64,000 bases of DNA from Mesorhizobium escarrei (GTDB lineage: Bacteria > Pseudomonadota > Alphaproteobacteria > Rhizobiales > Rhizobiaceae). This document shows positions 38,174-47,662 of this stretch, piece by piece; position 1 is the first letter of the stretch; every line of letters begins with the position of its first letter. The position numbers and the translations under genes are program-made. Below the pieces are notes generated by a model that worked only from the letters and a program-made list of their open reading frames with translations, was not told the origin of the DNA and ran no database searches. Location: contig NZ_CAKXZT010000126.1 in NCBI RefSeq assembly GCF_935825525.1, positions 276,601-340,600 of the forward strand, in the 5' to 3' direction.

Positions 38174-41050
38174 ATGGGTCTCATTCGGGAAATCGACTAC
38201 GGCACGCCGGCCTCGACATCCGAGAAGCAGGTGACGCTGACCGTCGACGGCTTCACCGTCACCGTGCCGGAAGGCACCTCGATCATGCGCGCCTCGATGG
38301 AGGCGGGCATTGCCATTCCAAAACTCTGCGCCACCGACATGGTCGACGCTTTCGGCTCCTGCCGGCTCTGCCTGGTCGAGATCGACGGCCGCAACGGCAC
38401 GCCCTCCTCGTGCACGACGCCGGTGGCGCCGGGGATGGTCGTGCACACCCAGACCGGTCGGCTGAAGGACATCCGCCGCGGCGTGATGGAGCTCTATATC
38501 TCCGACCATCCGCTCGACTGTCTGACCTGTGCTGCCAATGGCGACTGCGAATTGCAGACGCAGGCCGGCGTCGTCGGCCTGCGCGACGTACGCTACGGCT
38601 ATGAGGGCGACAACCACGTTTTCAAGAAGAACGACGGCGCAGAAAACTTCAAATGGATGGCGAAGGACGAGTCCAACCCGTACTTCACCTATGATCCATC
38701 GAAATGCATCGTCTGCTCGCGCTGCGTGCGCGCCTGCGAGGAGGTGCAAGGCACTTTCGCGCTGACCATCGAGGGCCGCGGCTTCGAAAGCCGCGTGTCG
38801 CCCGGCTTGCACCAGCTTTTCATCGACAGCGAGTGCGTGTCCTGCGGCGCCTGCGTGCAGGCCTGCCCGACGGCGACGCTTTCCGAGAAATCGGTGATCA
38901 AGATCGGCCAGCCGGAGCATTCGGTCGTCACCACCTGCGCCTATTGCGGCGTCGGCTGCTCGTTCAAGGCCGAAATGCGCGGCGACGAACTGGTGCGCAT
39001 GGTGCCCTACAAGAACGGCAAGGCGAACCGTGGCCATAGCTGCGTCAAGGGCCGTTTTGCCTACGGCTACTCGACCCACAAGGAGCGCATCCTCAATCCG
39101 ATGATCCGCGAAAAGGTCACCGATCCATGGCGCGAGGTGTCGTGGGAAGAAGCGCTGACCCACACCGCCAGCGAGTTCCGCCGCATCCAGTACCAGTATG
39201 GCCGCACCTCGATCGGCGGCATCACCTCGTCGCGCTGCACGAATGAGGAAACCTATCTGGTGCAGAAGCTGATCCGCCAGGGTTTCCGCAACAACAATGT
39301 CGATACCTGCGCCCGCGTCTGTCATTCGCCGACCGGCTATGGCCTTGGCCAGACATTCGGCACCTCGGCCGGCACCCAGGATTTCGATTCGATCGAGCAG
39401 ACCGACGTGGTGATGATCATCGGCGCCAATCCGACCGACGCACATCCGGTGTTTGCGTCGCGCATGAAGAAGCGGTTGCGCAAGGGCGCCAAGCTGATCG
39501 TGCTCGACCCGCGCCGCACCGACATCGTGCGCTCGGCCCATATCGAGGCGCAGCATCATCTGCCGCTGAAGCCCGGCACCAATGTCGCCGTGGTCACCGC
39601 GCTTGCCCATGTCATCGTCACCGAAGGCCTGTTCGACGAGGCCTTCATCCGCGAGCGCTGCGACTGGGACGAGTTCCAGGACTGGGCGTCGTTCGTGGCG
39701 CTGCCGGAAAACAGCCCGGAAGTCGTCGGACAGCTTGCCAATGTCGATCCCGAAGAGATCCGCGGCGCCGCACGGCTGTTTGCCACCGGCGGTAACGGCG
39801 CGATCTATTACGGCCTCGGCGTGACCGAGCACAGCCAGGGCTCGACCACCGTCATCGCCATCGCCAACCTCGCCATGGCGACCGGCAATATCGGCCGGCC
39901 GGGCGTCGGCGTGAATCCGCTGCGCGGCCAGAACAATGTCCAGGGCTCCTGCGACATGGGTTCGTTCCCGCATGAGCTGCCCGGCTATCGTCACGTCTCC
40001 GGCGATGCGGTGCGCGATATCTATGAGAGCCTTTGGGGCGTCAAGCTCGACGACGAGCCCGGCCTGCGCATCCCCAACATGCTGGACGCCGCCGTCGACG
40101 GCTCGTTCAAGGGCCTCTATGTGCAGGGCGAGGACATCCTGCAGTCCGACCCCGACACCAAGCATGTCGCCGCGGGCCTCGCCGCGATGGAATGTGTCGT
40201 CGTGCACGACCTCTTCCTCAACGAGACCGCCAACTACGCGCATGTCTTCCTGCCGGGCTCGACTTTCCTCGAGAAGGACGGCACTTTCACCAACGCCGAG
40301 CGCCGCATCAATCGCGTGCGCAAGGTGATGGCGCCGCGCAACGGCTTTGCGGACTGGGAAGTGACGCAGAAGCTCGCACAGACGATGGGGCTTGACTGGA
40401 ATTACCAGCATCCGTCGGAAATCATGGACGAGATCGCCAAGACGACTCCGAGCTTCGCCAAGGTCTCCTTTGACTATCTGGACAAGATGGGCTCGGTGCA
40501 GTGGCCGTGCAACGAGCAGGCGCCAGAAGGCACGCCGATCATGCATATCAGCGGCTTCGTGCGCGGCAAGGGCAAGTTCATCCGCACCGAATATGTGGCG
40601 ACCGACGAGAGGACGGGACCGCGCTTCCCGCTGCTGCTGACCACCGGCCGCATCCTGTCGCAGTACAATGTCGGCGCGCAGACCAGGCGTACCGACAACG
40701 TTATGTGGCACAGCGAGGACCGGCTCGAGATCCACCCGCATGACGCCGAAAACCGCGGTCTGCGCGACGGCGACTGGGTCCGCCTGACCAGCCGCTCCGG
40801 CGAGACGACGCTGCGCGCGCTGATCACCGACAAGGTGTCGCCGGGCGTGGTCTATACGACGTTCCACCACCCCGACACGCAGGCCAACGTCATCACCACC
40901 GACTTTTCCGACTGGGCGACCAACTGCCCGGAATACAAGGTGACGGCGGTGCAGGTCGGCGCGTCCAACGGACCGTCGGAATGGCAGCGCGACTATGACG
41001 AGCAGGCCCGCAACAGCCGTCGCATCGCGACCCTGGAAGCAGCGGAGTAA
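38174..41050 (+). CDS. fdsA: NAD-dependent formate dehydrogenase alpha subunit, molybdopterin catalytic subunit
   Basis: 958 residues. In order: N-terminal [2Fe-2S] domain (CATDMVDAFGSCRLC), a His-Cys cluster motif (DHPLDCLTCAANGDC), two [4Fe-4S] sites (CIVCSRC, CVSCGAC), the Moco-domain cluster CAYCGVGC, and the molybdopterin domains. The metal ligand is Cys383 followed by His384 in ARVCHSPT, so it is a cysteine and not a selenocysteine enzyme. It oxidises formate to carbon dioxide in the cytosol. AGGAG precedes the ATG. Confidence 0.95.
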   Translation: MGLIREIDYGTPASTSEKQVTLTVDGFTVTVPEGTSIMRASMEAGIAIPKLCATDMVDAFGSCRLCLVEIDGRNGTPSSCTTPVAPGMVVHTQTGRLKDIRRGVMELYISDHPLDCLTCAANGDCELQTQAGVVGLRDVRYGYEGDNHVFKKNDGAENFKWMAKDESNPYFTYDPSKCIVCSRCVRACEEVQGTFALTIEGRGFESRVSPGLHQLFIDSECVSCGACVQACPTATLSEKSVIKIGQPEHSVVTTCAYCGVGCSFKAEMRGDELVRMVPYKNGKANRGHSCVKGRFAYGYSTHKERILNPMIREKVTDPWREVSWEEALTHTASEFRRIQYQYGRTSIGGITSSRCTNEETYLVQKLIRQGFRNNNVDTCARVCHSPTGYGLGQTFGTSAGTQDFDSIEQTDVVMIIGANPTDAHPVFASRMKKRLRKGAKLIVLDPRRTDIVRSAHIEAQHHLPLKPGTNVAVVTALAHVIVTEGLFDEAFIRERCDWDEFQDWASFVALPENSPEVVGQLANVDPEEIRGAARLFATGGNGAIYYGLGVTEHSQGSTTVIAIANLAMATGNIGRPGVGVNPLRGQNNVQGSCDMGSFPHELPGYRHVSGDAVRDIYESLWGVKLDDEPGLRIPNMLDAAVDGSFKGLYVQGEDILQSDPDTKHVAAGLAAMECVVVHDLFLNETANYAHVFLPGSTFLEKDGTFTNAERRINRVRKVMAPRNGFADWEVTQKLAQTMGLDWNYQHPSEIMDEIAKTTPSFAKVSFDYLDKMGSVQWPCNEQAPEGTPIMHISGFVRGKGKFIRTEYVATDERTGPRFPLLLTTGRILSQYNVGAQTRRTDNVMWHSEDRLEIHPHDAENRGLRDGDWVRLTSRSGETTLRALITDKVSPGVVYTTFHHPDTQANVITTDFSDWATNCPEYKVTAVQVGASNGPSEWQRDYDEQARNSRRIATLEAAE

Positions 41051-41053
41051 TCT

Positions 41054-41884
41054 TTGAGCGCGCCCCGCAAAGCGACGACGCAGATTTCGCGGCTGGCGCA
41101 CCGCGCCGGCGGCACTGCGGCCGCCAACCGGATGGTACCGGAAGAGACGCCGGTGGCGTTCTCCTTTGCCGGCACCACCCATGCGGTGATGATGGCAAGT
41201 CCAGCCGATTTCGAGGATTTCGCGCTCGGCTTCTCGCTGACCGAAGGCATTATCGCCGACGGCCGGGAAATCGAGGCGATCGAAGTCGAAGATCACGGCG
41301 CCGGCATCGACATCCAGATCAGGCTCAAGGACCAGGCCAATAGGCGCTTCGAGGCGCGGCGCCGGCGGCTGGCCGGCCCGGTCGGCTGCGGGCTGTGCGG
41401 CATTGAGTCGATCGAGGAGGCGATGCGCTCGGTCGAGGCGGTCGGTTCGTCAAAACTTACGCTTGCTGGGAGCGACATCGTCCGTTCGGTCAAGCTTTTG
41501 TCAAAAGTGCAGCCGCTGCATGCCGAGACCGGCGCGGTCCATGCCGCCGGTTTTTACGTCCCCGGCAAGGGCATTGTCATGGCGCGCGAGGATGTCGGCC
41601 GTCATAATGCGCTCGACAAGCTGGCCGGTGCGCTTGCCAAAGCCGGTATCGATGGCACCTTGGGTGCCGTTGTCGTGACGTCGCGCGTTTCGGTCGAGAT
41701 GGTGCAGAAGACGGCGGCGATCGGTGCGGCCTTCGTCATCGCCGTCTCGGCGCCGACCGCGCTTGCCATCCGCACCGCCGAGGACGCCGGCATGACGCTG
41801 GTGGCTCTCGTGCGCGGCGATGATTTCGATATCTTCACCCACCCCGAACGCGTGGTTTCCGGAGTTGCCAAGCATGTCGCATGA
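41054..41884 (+). CDS. fdhD: Formate dehydrogenase sulfur-transfer accessory protein FdhD
   Basis: 276 residues. The CGLCG pair (Cys112, Cys115) is the sulfur-carrying site; EDFALGFSLTEGII and REDVGRHNALDKL are family signatures. It transfers sulfur to the molybdenum cofactor of FdsA and is needed for activity. The start is TTG, three bases after fdsA with GGAG seven bases upstream, and its 3' end overlaps the fdsD start. Confidence 0.93.
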   Translation: MSAPRKATTQISRLAHRAGGTAAANRMVPEETPVAFSFAGTTHAVMMASPADFEDFALGFSLTEGIIADGREIEAIEVEDHGAGIDIQIRLKDQANRRFEARRRRLAGPVGCGLCGIESIEEAMRSVEAVGSSKLTLAGSDIVRSVKLLSKVQPLHAETGAVHAAGFYVPGKGIVMAREDVGRHNALDKLAGALAKAGIDGTLGAVVVTSRVSVEMVQKTAAIGAAFVIAVSAPTALAIRTAEDAGMTLVALVRGDDFDIFTHPERVVSGVAKHVA

Positions 41885-42221
41885 CGAAGGCCACCTCATG
41901 AGCACCAGCGAGAAGCTGGTCCGCATGGCCAACCAGATCGCCGCCTTTTTTCAATCCAAGCCGCGCGAGGAAGGCATTGCCGGCGTCGCCGAGCACATCA
42001 ACAAGTTCTGGGAACCGAGGATGCGGCGGCAACTGTTCGAAATGCTGGACAATGGCGGCGAAGGCTTCAACGAGCTTGTCGTGGCCGCCTCGGCAAGGAT
42101 CAAGCGGCCGGCTGCACCGGAAGCAATGGGCTTCGGCGCCGATGCCGGGGGCGTCGTTCTAGGCGGCAAAGGCCCCGGGGCCGGTGAGTTGAATGCCGGG
42201 ATCGCCGCTTCGCAGAAGTAG
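41874..42221 (+). CDS. fdsD: Formate dehydrogenase delta subunit
   Basis: 115 residues. The N-terminal half (KLVRMANQIAAFFQSKPREEGIAGVAEHI) and the WEPRMRRQLF segment are typical of FdsD; the C-terminal third is Gly/Ala-rich. FdsD is a small accessory subunit of the fds complex. I chose the ATG inside the fdhD 3' end; an ATG eight codons later (MSTSEKL) fits the family equally well. Confidence 0.87.
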   Translation: MSHDEGHLMSTSEKLVRMANQIAAFFQSKPREEGIAGVAEHINKFWEPRMRRQLFEMLDNGGEGFNELVVAASARIKRPAAPEAMGFGADAGGVVLGGKGPGAGELNAGIAASQK

Positions 42222-42348
42222 GCTAACGGACGTGCCTCTGACGGCTCGCCGGCTTCTATTTCCGTCCACTAAAGTTTGATCTGCCGCAAGCGATACGCCT
42301 CTGCTATGTTGGGCGATCAGAAATCGTCGGGCCGGGCGGACAAATCTC

Positions 42349-43902
42349 GTGAGGCCGATCCAAACTCGATACGCTCGAAGTGGCGACGTGCGGATCGCCT
42401 ATCAGGTGGTCGGCCAAGGTTCGTTCGATCTCGTTTTCGTGCCGGGCTTCATTTCCAATCTCGACCTGCACTGGGAAGACGAAGGCTACAGCCGGCTGCT
42501 GAAGCGGCTTTCGGCCTTCTCGCGGCTGATCCTCTTTGACAAGCGCGGCACCGGTCTATCGGACCGCATCGATACCAATCACCTACCTAGCCTTGAAACC
42601 CGCATGGACGACGTGCGGGCGGTGATGGACGCCGCCGGCAGCGGGCGTGCGGCATTGCTCGGTGCCTCGGAAGGCGCGCCAATGGCGATGCTGTTCGCTG
42701 CCACCTATCCGGAGCGGACGCGGGCACTGGCGCTCTATGGCGGCTATGCGCATTTCTACAAATGGGTAATGCCGCCCGAACGCCTCGACGCCTTCATCGA
42801 GATGGCCGAGACGGCATGGGGCACCGGCGCCACCTTGCCGCATTTCGCACCTGGCCGGGTCGACGATCCTCGTTTTGCAACATGGTGGGGGCGTTTCGAG
42901 CGGCTGTCGGCAAGCCCGACGGCGGCAGCGGCCTTGGCGCGCATGAATGCGGCGATCGACGTGCGCGGCGTGCTGGCGGCGATCAGCGCACCGACGCTGC
43001 TGGTCCATCGCCGCAACGATGCGCGCGTCGACCCCGATGCCAGCCGCTTCCTGGCAAGGAAGATCGCGAATTCGCGATTGGTCGAGGTCCCCGGGCGCGA
43101 CCACCCGATCTGGACCGGCGATGTCGATGGGGTGGCCGACCTGATCGAGGAGTTCCTGACCGGAGCGCGCGCGATAGCCGAGGTGGAGCGTGTGCTGGCT
43201 GCGCTTTTGGTGACGCGCATTTACGATTCGGCACGGCTCGGTGACCGCATGTGGAGCGAGCGCAGCCAGCGCTTCCAGGAGACTTGGCGGCTGCTGGTCG
43301 GGCGCCATGGCGGCCGCGCGGCAGGCACGCATGGCGAGATGATGATCTCACGCTTCGACGGACCGGCGCGCGCCATACGCTGCGCGGCGGCGCTACGTGA
43401 TGCGGCACTGGGAATCGGCGTGGCCAGCGCGCAGGGCGTGCATGTTGGTGAGGTCGAGTTGCGTGGGCCGCCAACCGGACTGACGGCGCGCGTGACGATG
43501 CAGCTTGCCACCCATGCCGGCCGCGGCGACATCATCGCTTCGCGGCTGGTGGCCGACCTGGCAACCGGCTCGGGACTTCATTTCGCCGATGCTGGCCGGA
43601 TCACGCTCGACGAGCTGAGCGAGCCGCTGGCGCTGGTCCAAGTGACCTCGGAACAGCATCTGGAGCCGGCCTGCCGGCCGAAGGCCAAGACGGCCGAGCC
43701 TGCCGCGTTGACGGAACGCGAAAGCGAGGTGGTGAGCCTGATTGCCGACGGCAAGAGCAATGCCGCGATCGCCGCCGAACTCAGGCTGAGCGAGCATACG
43801 GTCAAGCGCCACGTCGCCAATATTCTGCTCAAGCTGGACCTGCCGTCGCGGGCCGCGGCTGCGGCGTTCTCGGCCAGGCACGCTGGCCCGGACGGGCCAT
43901 AG
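42349..43902 (+). CDS. Alpha/beta hydrolase - cyclase-like - LuxR three-domain protein
   Basis: 517 residues. Residues about 10-270 form an alpha/beta hydrolase with nucleophile Ser107 (GASEG), an upstream FDKRGTGLSDR and a late His in GRDHPIW. Residues about 280-435 resemble a degenerate adenylate/guanylate cyclase homology region (GEMMISRFDGPARAI, GVHVGEVEL). Residues about 450-510 are a LuxR-type helix-turn-helix (LTERESEVVSLIADGKSNAAIA, EHTVKRHVANILLKL). It could be a one-component regulator sensing a small molecule through the hydrolase domain. The GTG start is supported by family similarity more than by its weak ribosome site. Confidence 0.82.
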   Translation: MRPIQTRYARSGDVRIAYQVVGQGSFDLVFVPGFISNLDLHWEDEGYSRLLKRLSAFSRLILFDKRGTGLSDRIDTNHLPSLETRMDDVRAVMDAAGSGRAALLGASEGAPMAMLFAATYPERTRALALYGGYAHFYKWVMPPERLDAFIEMAETAWGTGATLPHFAPGRVDDPRFATWWGRFERLSASPTAAAALARMNAAIDVRGVLAAISAPTLLVHRRNDARVDPDASRFLARKIANSRLVEVPGRDHPIWTGDVDGVADLIEEFLTGARAIAEVERVLAALLVTRIYDSARLGDRMWSERSQRFQETWRLLVGRHGGRAAGTHGEMMISRFDGPARAIRCAAALRDAALGIGVASAQGVHVGEVELRGPPTGLTARVTMQLATHAGRGDIIASRLVADLATGSGLHFADAGRITLDELSEPLALVQVTSEQHLEPACRPKAKTAEPAALTERESEVVSLIADGKSNAAIAAELRLSEHTVKRHVANILLKLDLPSRAAAAAFSARHAGPDGP

Positions 43903-43999
43903 GAGCCATGGCGCTTTCAGGCGAAGCGGCCGACCGTGCGCAAGTACTATCAATTCTCCATGCAGGCCAGGCGGATGCCCGCCGGGAAAGGTGCTGCAA

Positions 44000-44485
44000 A
44001 TGGATAAAAAAATGCTGAAGTTGACACTCAAATCGCTGGTGCTGGCGGCGGGCGTTGGCGCGCTGTTGGCGATAACCCCTGCCAAGGCCGAGGACGCCTC
44101 GGCGACTGCTGCCTACAAGGATATCGAGGCGACGCTCGGCTCGGTGCCGGACATGTTCAAGACGCTGCCTGAAGTCGCTGTCGCCGGCGCCTGGGCCGAG
44201 ATCAAGTCGGTGCAGCTGAACCCAAACACTGCGCTCGACGGCAAGACCAAGGAGTTGATGGGCCTGGCTGTGGCGACCCAGATCCCCTGCCAGTACTGCG
44301 TCTATTTCCATACGCGGGCGGCCAAGCTCAACGGCGCCACCGACGAGGAGATCAAGGAGGCGGTGGCGATGGCGGCGATCGTGCGTCACTGGTCGAAGAT
44401 GCTGAACGGCAGCCAGGTCGATCTCGCGACTTTCAAGCAGCAGGCGGATGAGGTGTTCGCCGCCGTCAGAGCGAAGTCGCAGTGA
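44000..44485 (+). CDS. Exported AhpD-like/carboxymuconolactone decarboxylase-family protein
   Basis: 161 residues. A signal peptide (ending TPAKA) precedes an AhpD-like helical domain with the redox-type CQYC motif and the following HTRAAKLNGATDEEIKEA pattern. Cytosolic AhpD relatives reduce peroxide-scavenging partners; an exported form is less usual. I chose the ATG with AAAGGTG upstream over a GTG three codons earlier. Two further small genes follow on the same strand. Confidence 0.78.
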   Translation: MDKKMLKLTLKSLVLAAGVGALLAITPAKAEDASATAAYKDIEATLGSVPDMFKTLPEVAVAGAWAEIKSVQLNPNTALDGKTKELMGLAVATQIPCQYCVYFHTRAAKLNGATDEEIKEAVAMAAIVRHWSKMLNGSQVDLATFKQQADEVFAAVRAKSQ

Positions 44486-44570
44486 AAAAGTCACTGCCCG
44501 ACGATGAGCGCCGGGCAGCGTTTTTGATCATCAACCGCCCGATCGTGAAGACGGGCACATGGAGGAAAAA

Positions 44571-44933
44571 ATGCAGACCAAGACACTGGCCGTGGACGGC
44601 GCGGCGATCAAGAATGCGATCGAAGGCCGTGACGGAAAGATGCTGTCGAGCTTCTATGCCGATGACGCGCTGGTGCGGGTGATCGACCGCAACAACCCGC
44701 CGAGCAAGCCGCGTGAAATCCGCGGGCGCGCGGCGATCAGCACGTTCTGGGACGACATCTGCAGCCGGGCGATGACCCACAAGGTCGACACCACCATCGC
44801 CGATGGCAACAATCTCGCCTTCACTCAGGCCTGCAGCTACCCGGACGGCACAAAGGTGTTCTGCGCGGCGATGCTGGAGCTGAAGGACGGCCAGATTGCG
44901 CGGCAGACCGTCGTGCAGGCCTGGGACGAGTGA
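44571..44933 (+). CDS. SnoaL/NTF2-like small protein
   Basis: 120 residues with the cone-fold pattern of NTF2-like proteins: KNAIEGRDGKMLSSFYADDALVRVID near the N-terminus, IRGRAAISTFWDDI, and a C-terminal beta sheet ending VVQAWDE. Most relatives have unknown ligands. GGAGGA just before the second ATG decides the start. It is ten bases upstream of the next small gene, so the two are likely coexpressed. Confidence 0.72.
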   Translation: MQTKTLAVDGAAIKNAIEGRDGKMLSSFYADDALVRVIDRNNPPSKPREIRGRAAISTFWDDICSRAMTHKVDTTIADGNNLAFTQACSYPDGTKVFCAAMLELKDGQIARQTVVQAWDE

Positions 44934-44943
44934 GGAGGCAGCC

Positions 44944-45258
44944 ATGTTCAGCGCCAGATGGCAGATCGACGCCAAGTTCGGGCACAAGCAGACAGTGCTC
45001 GACTTGTTGAAAAAATGGGAACACGAGATCGGCTCGCAGGTCGGTCTGGCCGACCTCGAGTTCCAGATCATGACCGGCTCGATCGGCGCAAGAGAGGCAA
45101 CGGTCGAGTCGCATCATCAGGTCGAAAGCCTTGCCCATCTGGAGGAGTTCTTCGCCAAGATCGGCAAGATCGACGCCCACGCCAAATGGGGCAAGGAGAT
45201 GGAGCCCTATGTCGTGTCGGGCACCAGCCTGTGGAACATCTATCGCATCGTGGAGTAG
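44944..45258 (+). CDS. Small conserved hypothetical protein, possibly dimeric alpha-beta barrel
   Basis: 104 residues beginning MFSARWQIDAKFGHKQTVLDLLKKWE. The alternation of strands and helices and the ESLAHLEEFFAKIGKI segment suggest a ferredoxin-like or dimeric alpha-beta barrel fold; I do not recognise a named family. GAGGAGG before the ATG supports the start, and the preceding NTF2-like gene ends ten bases upstream. Confidence 0.68.
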   Translation: MFSARWQIDAKFGHKQTVLDLLKKWEHEIGSQVGLADLEFQIMTGSIGAREATVESHHQVESLAHLEEFFAKIGKIDAHAKWGKEMEPYVVSGTSLWNIYRIVE

Positions 45259-45263
45259 CAGTT

Positions 45264-45389
45264 CTTCTCTTCATTTACGGGAGAAGACGCCGACCGGCGG
45301 ATGAGGGTTGGCGCCAGCTTGGCAAAGGCTGTGCTGCCCCTCATCCGGCCCTTCGGGCCACCTTCTCCCCGTCACGGGGAGAAGGGAGA
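45264..45389. repeat. Palindromic intergenic repeat between convergent genes
   Basis: The left part TTCTTCTC...GGGAGAAG and the right part CCTTCTCCCCGTCACGGGGAGAAGG flank GGCGGATGAGGG and CCCTCATCCGG, which pair with each other. Same family as the elements at the window's right end and near yejB. It fills the gap up to the aldehyde dehydrogenase stop. Confidence 0.75.
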
Positions 45390-46817
45390 CTACCCGTGCG
45401 CAACCATCACATGGCGGACGGCGGTATAATCCTCCAGCGCATAGAGCGACATGTCCTTGCCGTAGCCGGACTGCTTCAGCCCGCCATGCGGCATCTCGTT
45501 GGTCAGCATGAAGTGGGTGTTGATCCAGGTGCAGCCATATTGCAGACGGGCCGCTGTCGCCATGGCGCGCGAGACATCCTTTGTCCACACCGAGGATGCG
45601 AGGCCATAGTCGCTGTCATTGGCCCAGTTCACCGCCTCGTCGACGTCGGAAAAACGGGTGACGGAGACGACTGGCCCGAACACTTCGCGGCGCACGATCT
45701 CGTCTTCCTGCAGCGCGCCGGCGACGACGGTCGGCTGATAGAAGAAGCCGGAGCCCTCGCCCGGCTTGCCGCCGGTGGTGATCTCGATGTGCTTCAGCTC
45801 CGAGGCGCGCTCGACGAAGCTCGAGACGCGGTCGCGTTGGCGGCGTGAGATCAGCGGCCCGATCTCGTTTTCGGTGTCGTCGGGGCGGTTGTATTTGATG
45901 GTCGAGACGGCGGAGGAAAGATCGGCGACGAGCTTTTCGTAGATCTTCCTGCCGGCATAGATGCGGCAGGCGGCGGTGCAGTCCTGGCCGGCATTGTAAT
46001 AGCCGAAGGCGCGCAGGCCGTTGACCACCGCGCCGAGATCAGCGTCGTCGAAGACGATGACCGGCGCCTTGCCGCCGAGCTCGAGATGCGTGCGCTTGAC
46101 CGATTTGGCGGCGGCCTGCAGCACCTTCTTGCCGGTGGCGACATCGCCGGTGATCGAGATCATGTTGATTTTCGGGTGGTTGATCAGCGTGTTGCCGACA
46201 CTGTCGCCTCTGCCGAGCACGACGTTGACGACGCCCTCGGGCAGGATCTCGGCAAGGATTTTTGCCAGCTTCAGCGCCGTCAGCGGCGTCTGCTCGGACG
46301 GCTTGAAGACGACCGTGTTGCCGCCGGCAATCGCTGGCGCCAGCTTCCAGGCCATCATCATCAGTGGGTAGTTCCACGGCGCGATCGAGGCGACGACGCC
46401 GATGGCATCGCGGCGAACCATCGAAGTGTGGCCCGGGATGTATTCACCGGCGACTTGGCCGGGCATCGAGCGGACAGCGCCGGCAAAGAAGCGGTAGCAG
46501 TCGACGATCGCCGGGATTTCGTCGTTGAGCACGGCATTGATCGGCTTGCCGCAATTGAGCGCCTCGAGGGCGGCGAAATCTTGTGCCGCGGCCTCGATGC
46601 GATCGGCGATCTTCAGGAGATAGGCTGAGCGCTGCGCCGGCGTGGTGCGCGACCAGGTGACGAAGGCGTTTTCGGCCGCCAGCACCGCGGCCTCGATCTG
46701 CGACTGGCTGGCTTCGGGCAGGTTGAGGATGGTCGCCCCGGTCTTCGGATTGAGGATCGGCTCCTCGGTCTCGGCGCCCTTCTCGAATTTCGAGCCGATC
46801 AGCATCTTTGTGTCCAT
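45390..46817 (-). CDS. ydcW: Gamma-aminobutyraldehyde dehydrogenase-type aldehyde dehydrogenase
   Basis: 475 residues, NAD(P)-dependent aldehyde dehydrogenase: cofactor motif region [13 protein letters not shown], catalytic Glu in [11 protein letters not shown] and nucleophile Cys in [14 protein letters not shown]. By family and by its place at the end of a ydcSTUV-like transporter operon it matches E. coli YdcW/PatD, which oxidises 4-aminobutanal from putrescine breakdown to GABA. Betaine aldehyde remains an alternative substrate. GGGAGAG before the ATG supports the start. Confidence 0.85.
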   Translation of the reverse strand: MDTKMLIGSKFEKGAETEEPILNPKTGATILNLPEASQSQIEAAVLAAENAFVTWSRTTPAQRSAYLLKIADRIEAAAQDFAALEALNCGKPINAVLNDEIPAIVDCYRFFAGAVRSMPGQVAGEYIPGHTSMVRRDAIGVVASIAPWNYPLMMMAWKLAPAIAGGNTVVFKPSEQTPLTALKLAKILAEILPEGVVNVVLGRGDSVGNTLINHPKINMISITGDVATGKKVLQAAAKSVKRTHLELGGKAPVIVFDDADLGAVVNGLRAFGYYNAGQDCTAACRIYAGRKIYEKLVADLSSAVSTIKYNRPDDTENEIGPLISRRQRDRVSSFVERASELKHIEITTGGKPGEGSGFFYQPTVVAGALQEDEIVRREVFGPVVSVTRFSDVDEAVNWANDSDYGLASSVWTKDVSRAMATAARLQYGCTWINTHFMLTNEMPHGGLKQSGYGKDMSLYALEDYTAVRHVMVAHG

Positions 46818-46846
46818 GGCAGTCTCTCCCTTATGGATTCTTGACG

Positions 46847-47662
46847 TCATTTGCCCGAACCGGCGATCTGGTCGCCGTTCTGGGTGAGGTAATACGCGAC
46901 GAGGATGGGCAGCAGCGTCACCAGCACGACGACCATGGCCACGACGTTGGTGACCGGGCGCTGGCGCGGACGGATCAGCTCCTCCAGCATCCAGATCGGC
47001 AGCGTCTGCTGCTGGCCGGCGGTGAAGGTGGTGACGATGACCTCGTCGAACGACAGCGCAAACGCAAGCATGCCGCCGGCAAGCAGCGCGGTGGCGATGT
47101 TGGGCAGCACGACATGGCGAAAGGTCTGGAAGCCGTCGGCGCCGAGATCCATCGACGCCTCGATCATCGAGCCGGAAGTGCGGCGGAGGCGGGCGACGGC
47201 GTTGTTGTAAACGACGACGACGCAGAAGGTGGCGTGGCCGAGCACGATCGTCCAGAACGAGAACGGAATCTCGGCCAGCGAAAAGGCCGAACGCAGCGCG
47301 ATGCCGGTGATGATGCCGGGCAGCGCGATCGGCAGGATGACCAGCAGCGAGATGGTTTCACGGCCAAAGAACCGTGTTCGCGAAACGGCGGCGGCGCAGA
47401 GCGTGCCCAGGACCAGGGCGACGAGTGTCGAGATGGCGGCGACACGGACCGACAGCGACAGCGCTTCCCACACGTCCGGGCGGTTCCAGGTGACGGCGAA
47501 CCATTGCGTGGTCAGCCCCGGCGGCGGCCAGACGAAGCTCCTTTCCTCGGTCGTGAAGGCATAGATGAAGATCAGCAAGATCGGCAGATGCAGGAACAGC
47601 AGGCCGCAGGCTGCGGCGACCTTCAGGCCGAGAGGGGCCGATGATGAGCCATCAGAGCGCAT
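46847..47662 (-). CDS. ydcV: Polyamine-type ABC transporter permease (YdcV/PotC-like)
   Basis: 271 residues. The first helix is at about 10-30 ([25 protein letters not shown]), followed by [11 protein letters not shown] and five more helices with the coupling motif [22 protein letters not shown]. It pairs with the YdcU-like permease. I chose the ATG that overlaps the upstream permease's 3' end by 11 bases and has a GGGGG stretch before it, over a start 20 codons upstream. Confidence 0.9.
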   Translation of the reverse strand: MRSDGSSSAPLGLKVAAACGLLFLHLPILLIFIYAFTTEERSFVWPPPGLTTQWFAVTWNRPDVWEALSLSVRVAAISTLVALVLGTLCAAAVSRTRFFGRETISLLVILPIALPGIITGIALRSAFSLAEIPFSFWTIVLGHATFCVVVVYNNAVARLRRTSGSMIEASMDLGADGFQTFRHVVLPNIATALLAGGMLAFALSFDEVIVTTFTAGQQQTLPIWMLEELIRPRQRPVTNVVAMVVVLVTLLPILVAYYLTQNGDQIAGSGK

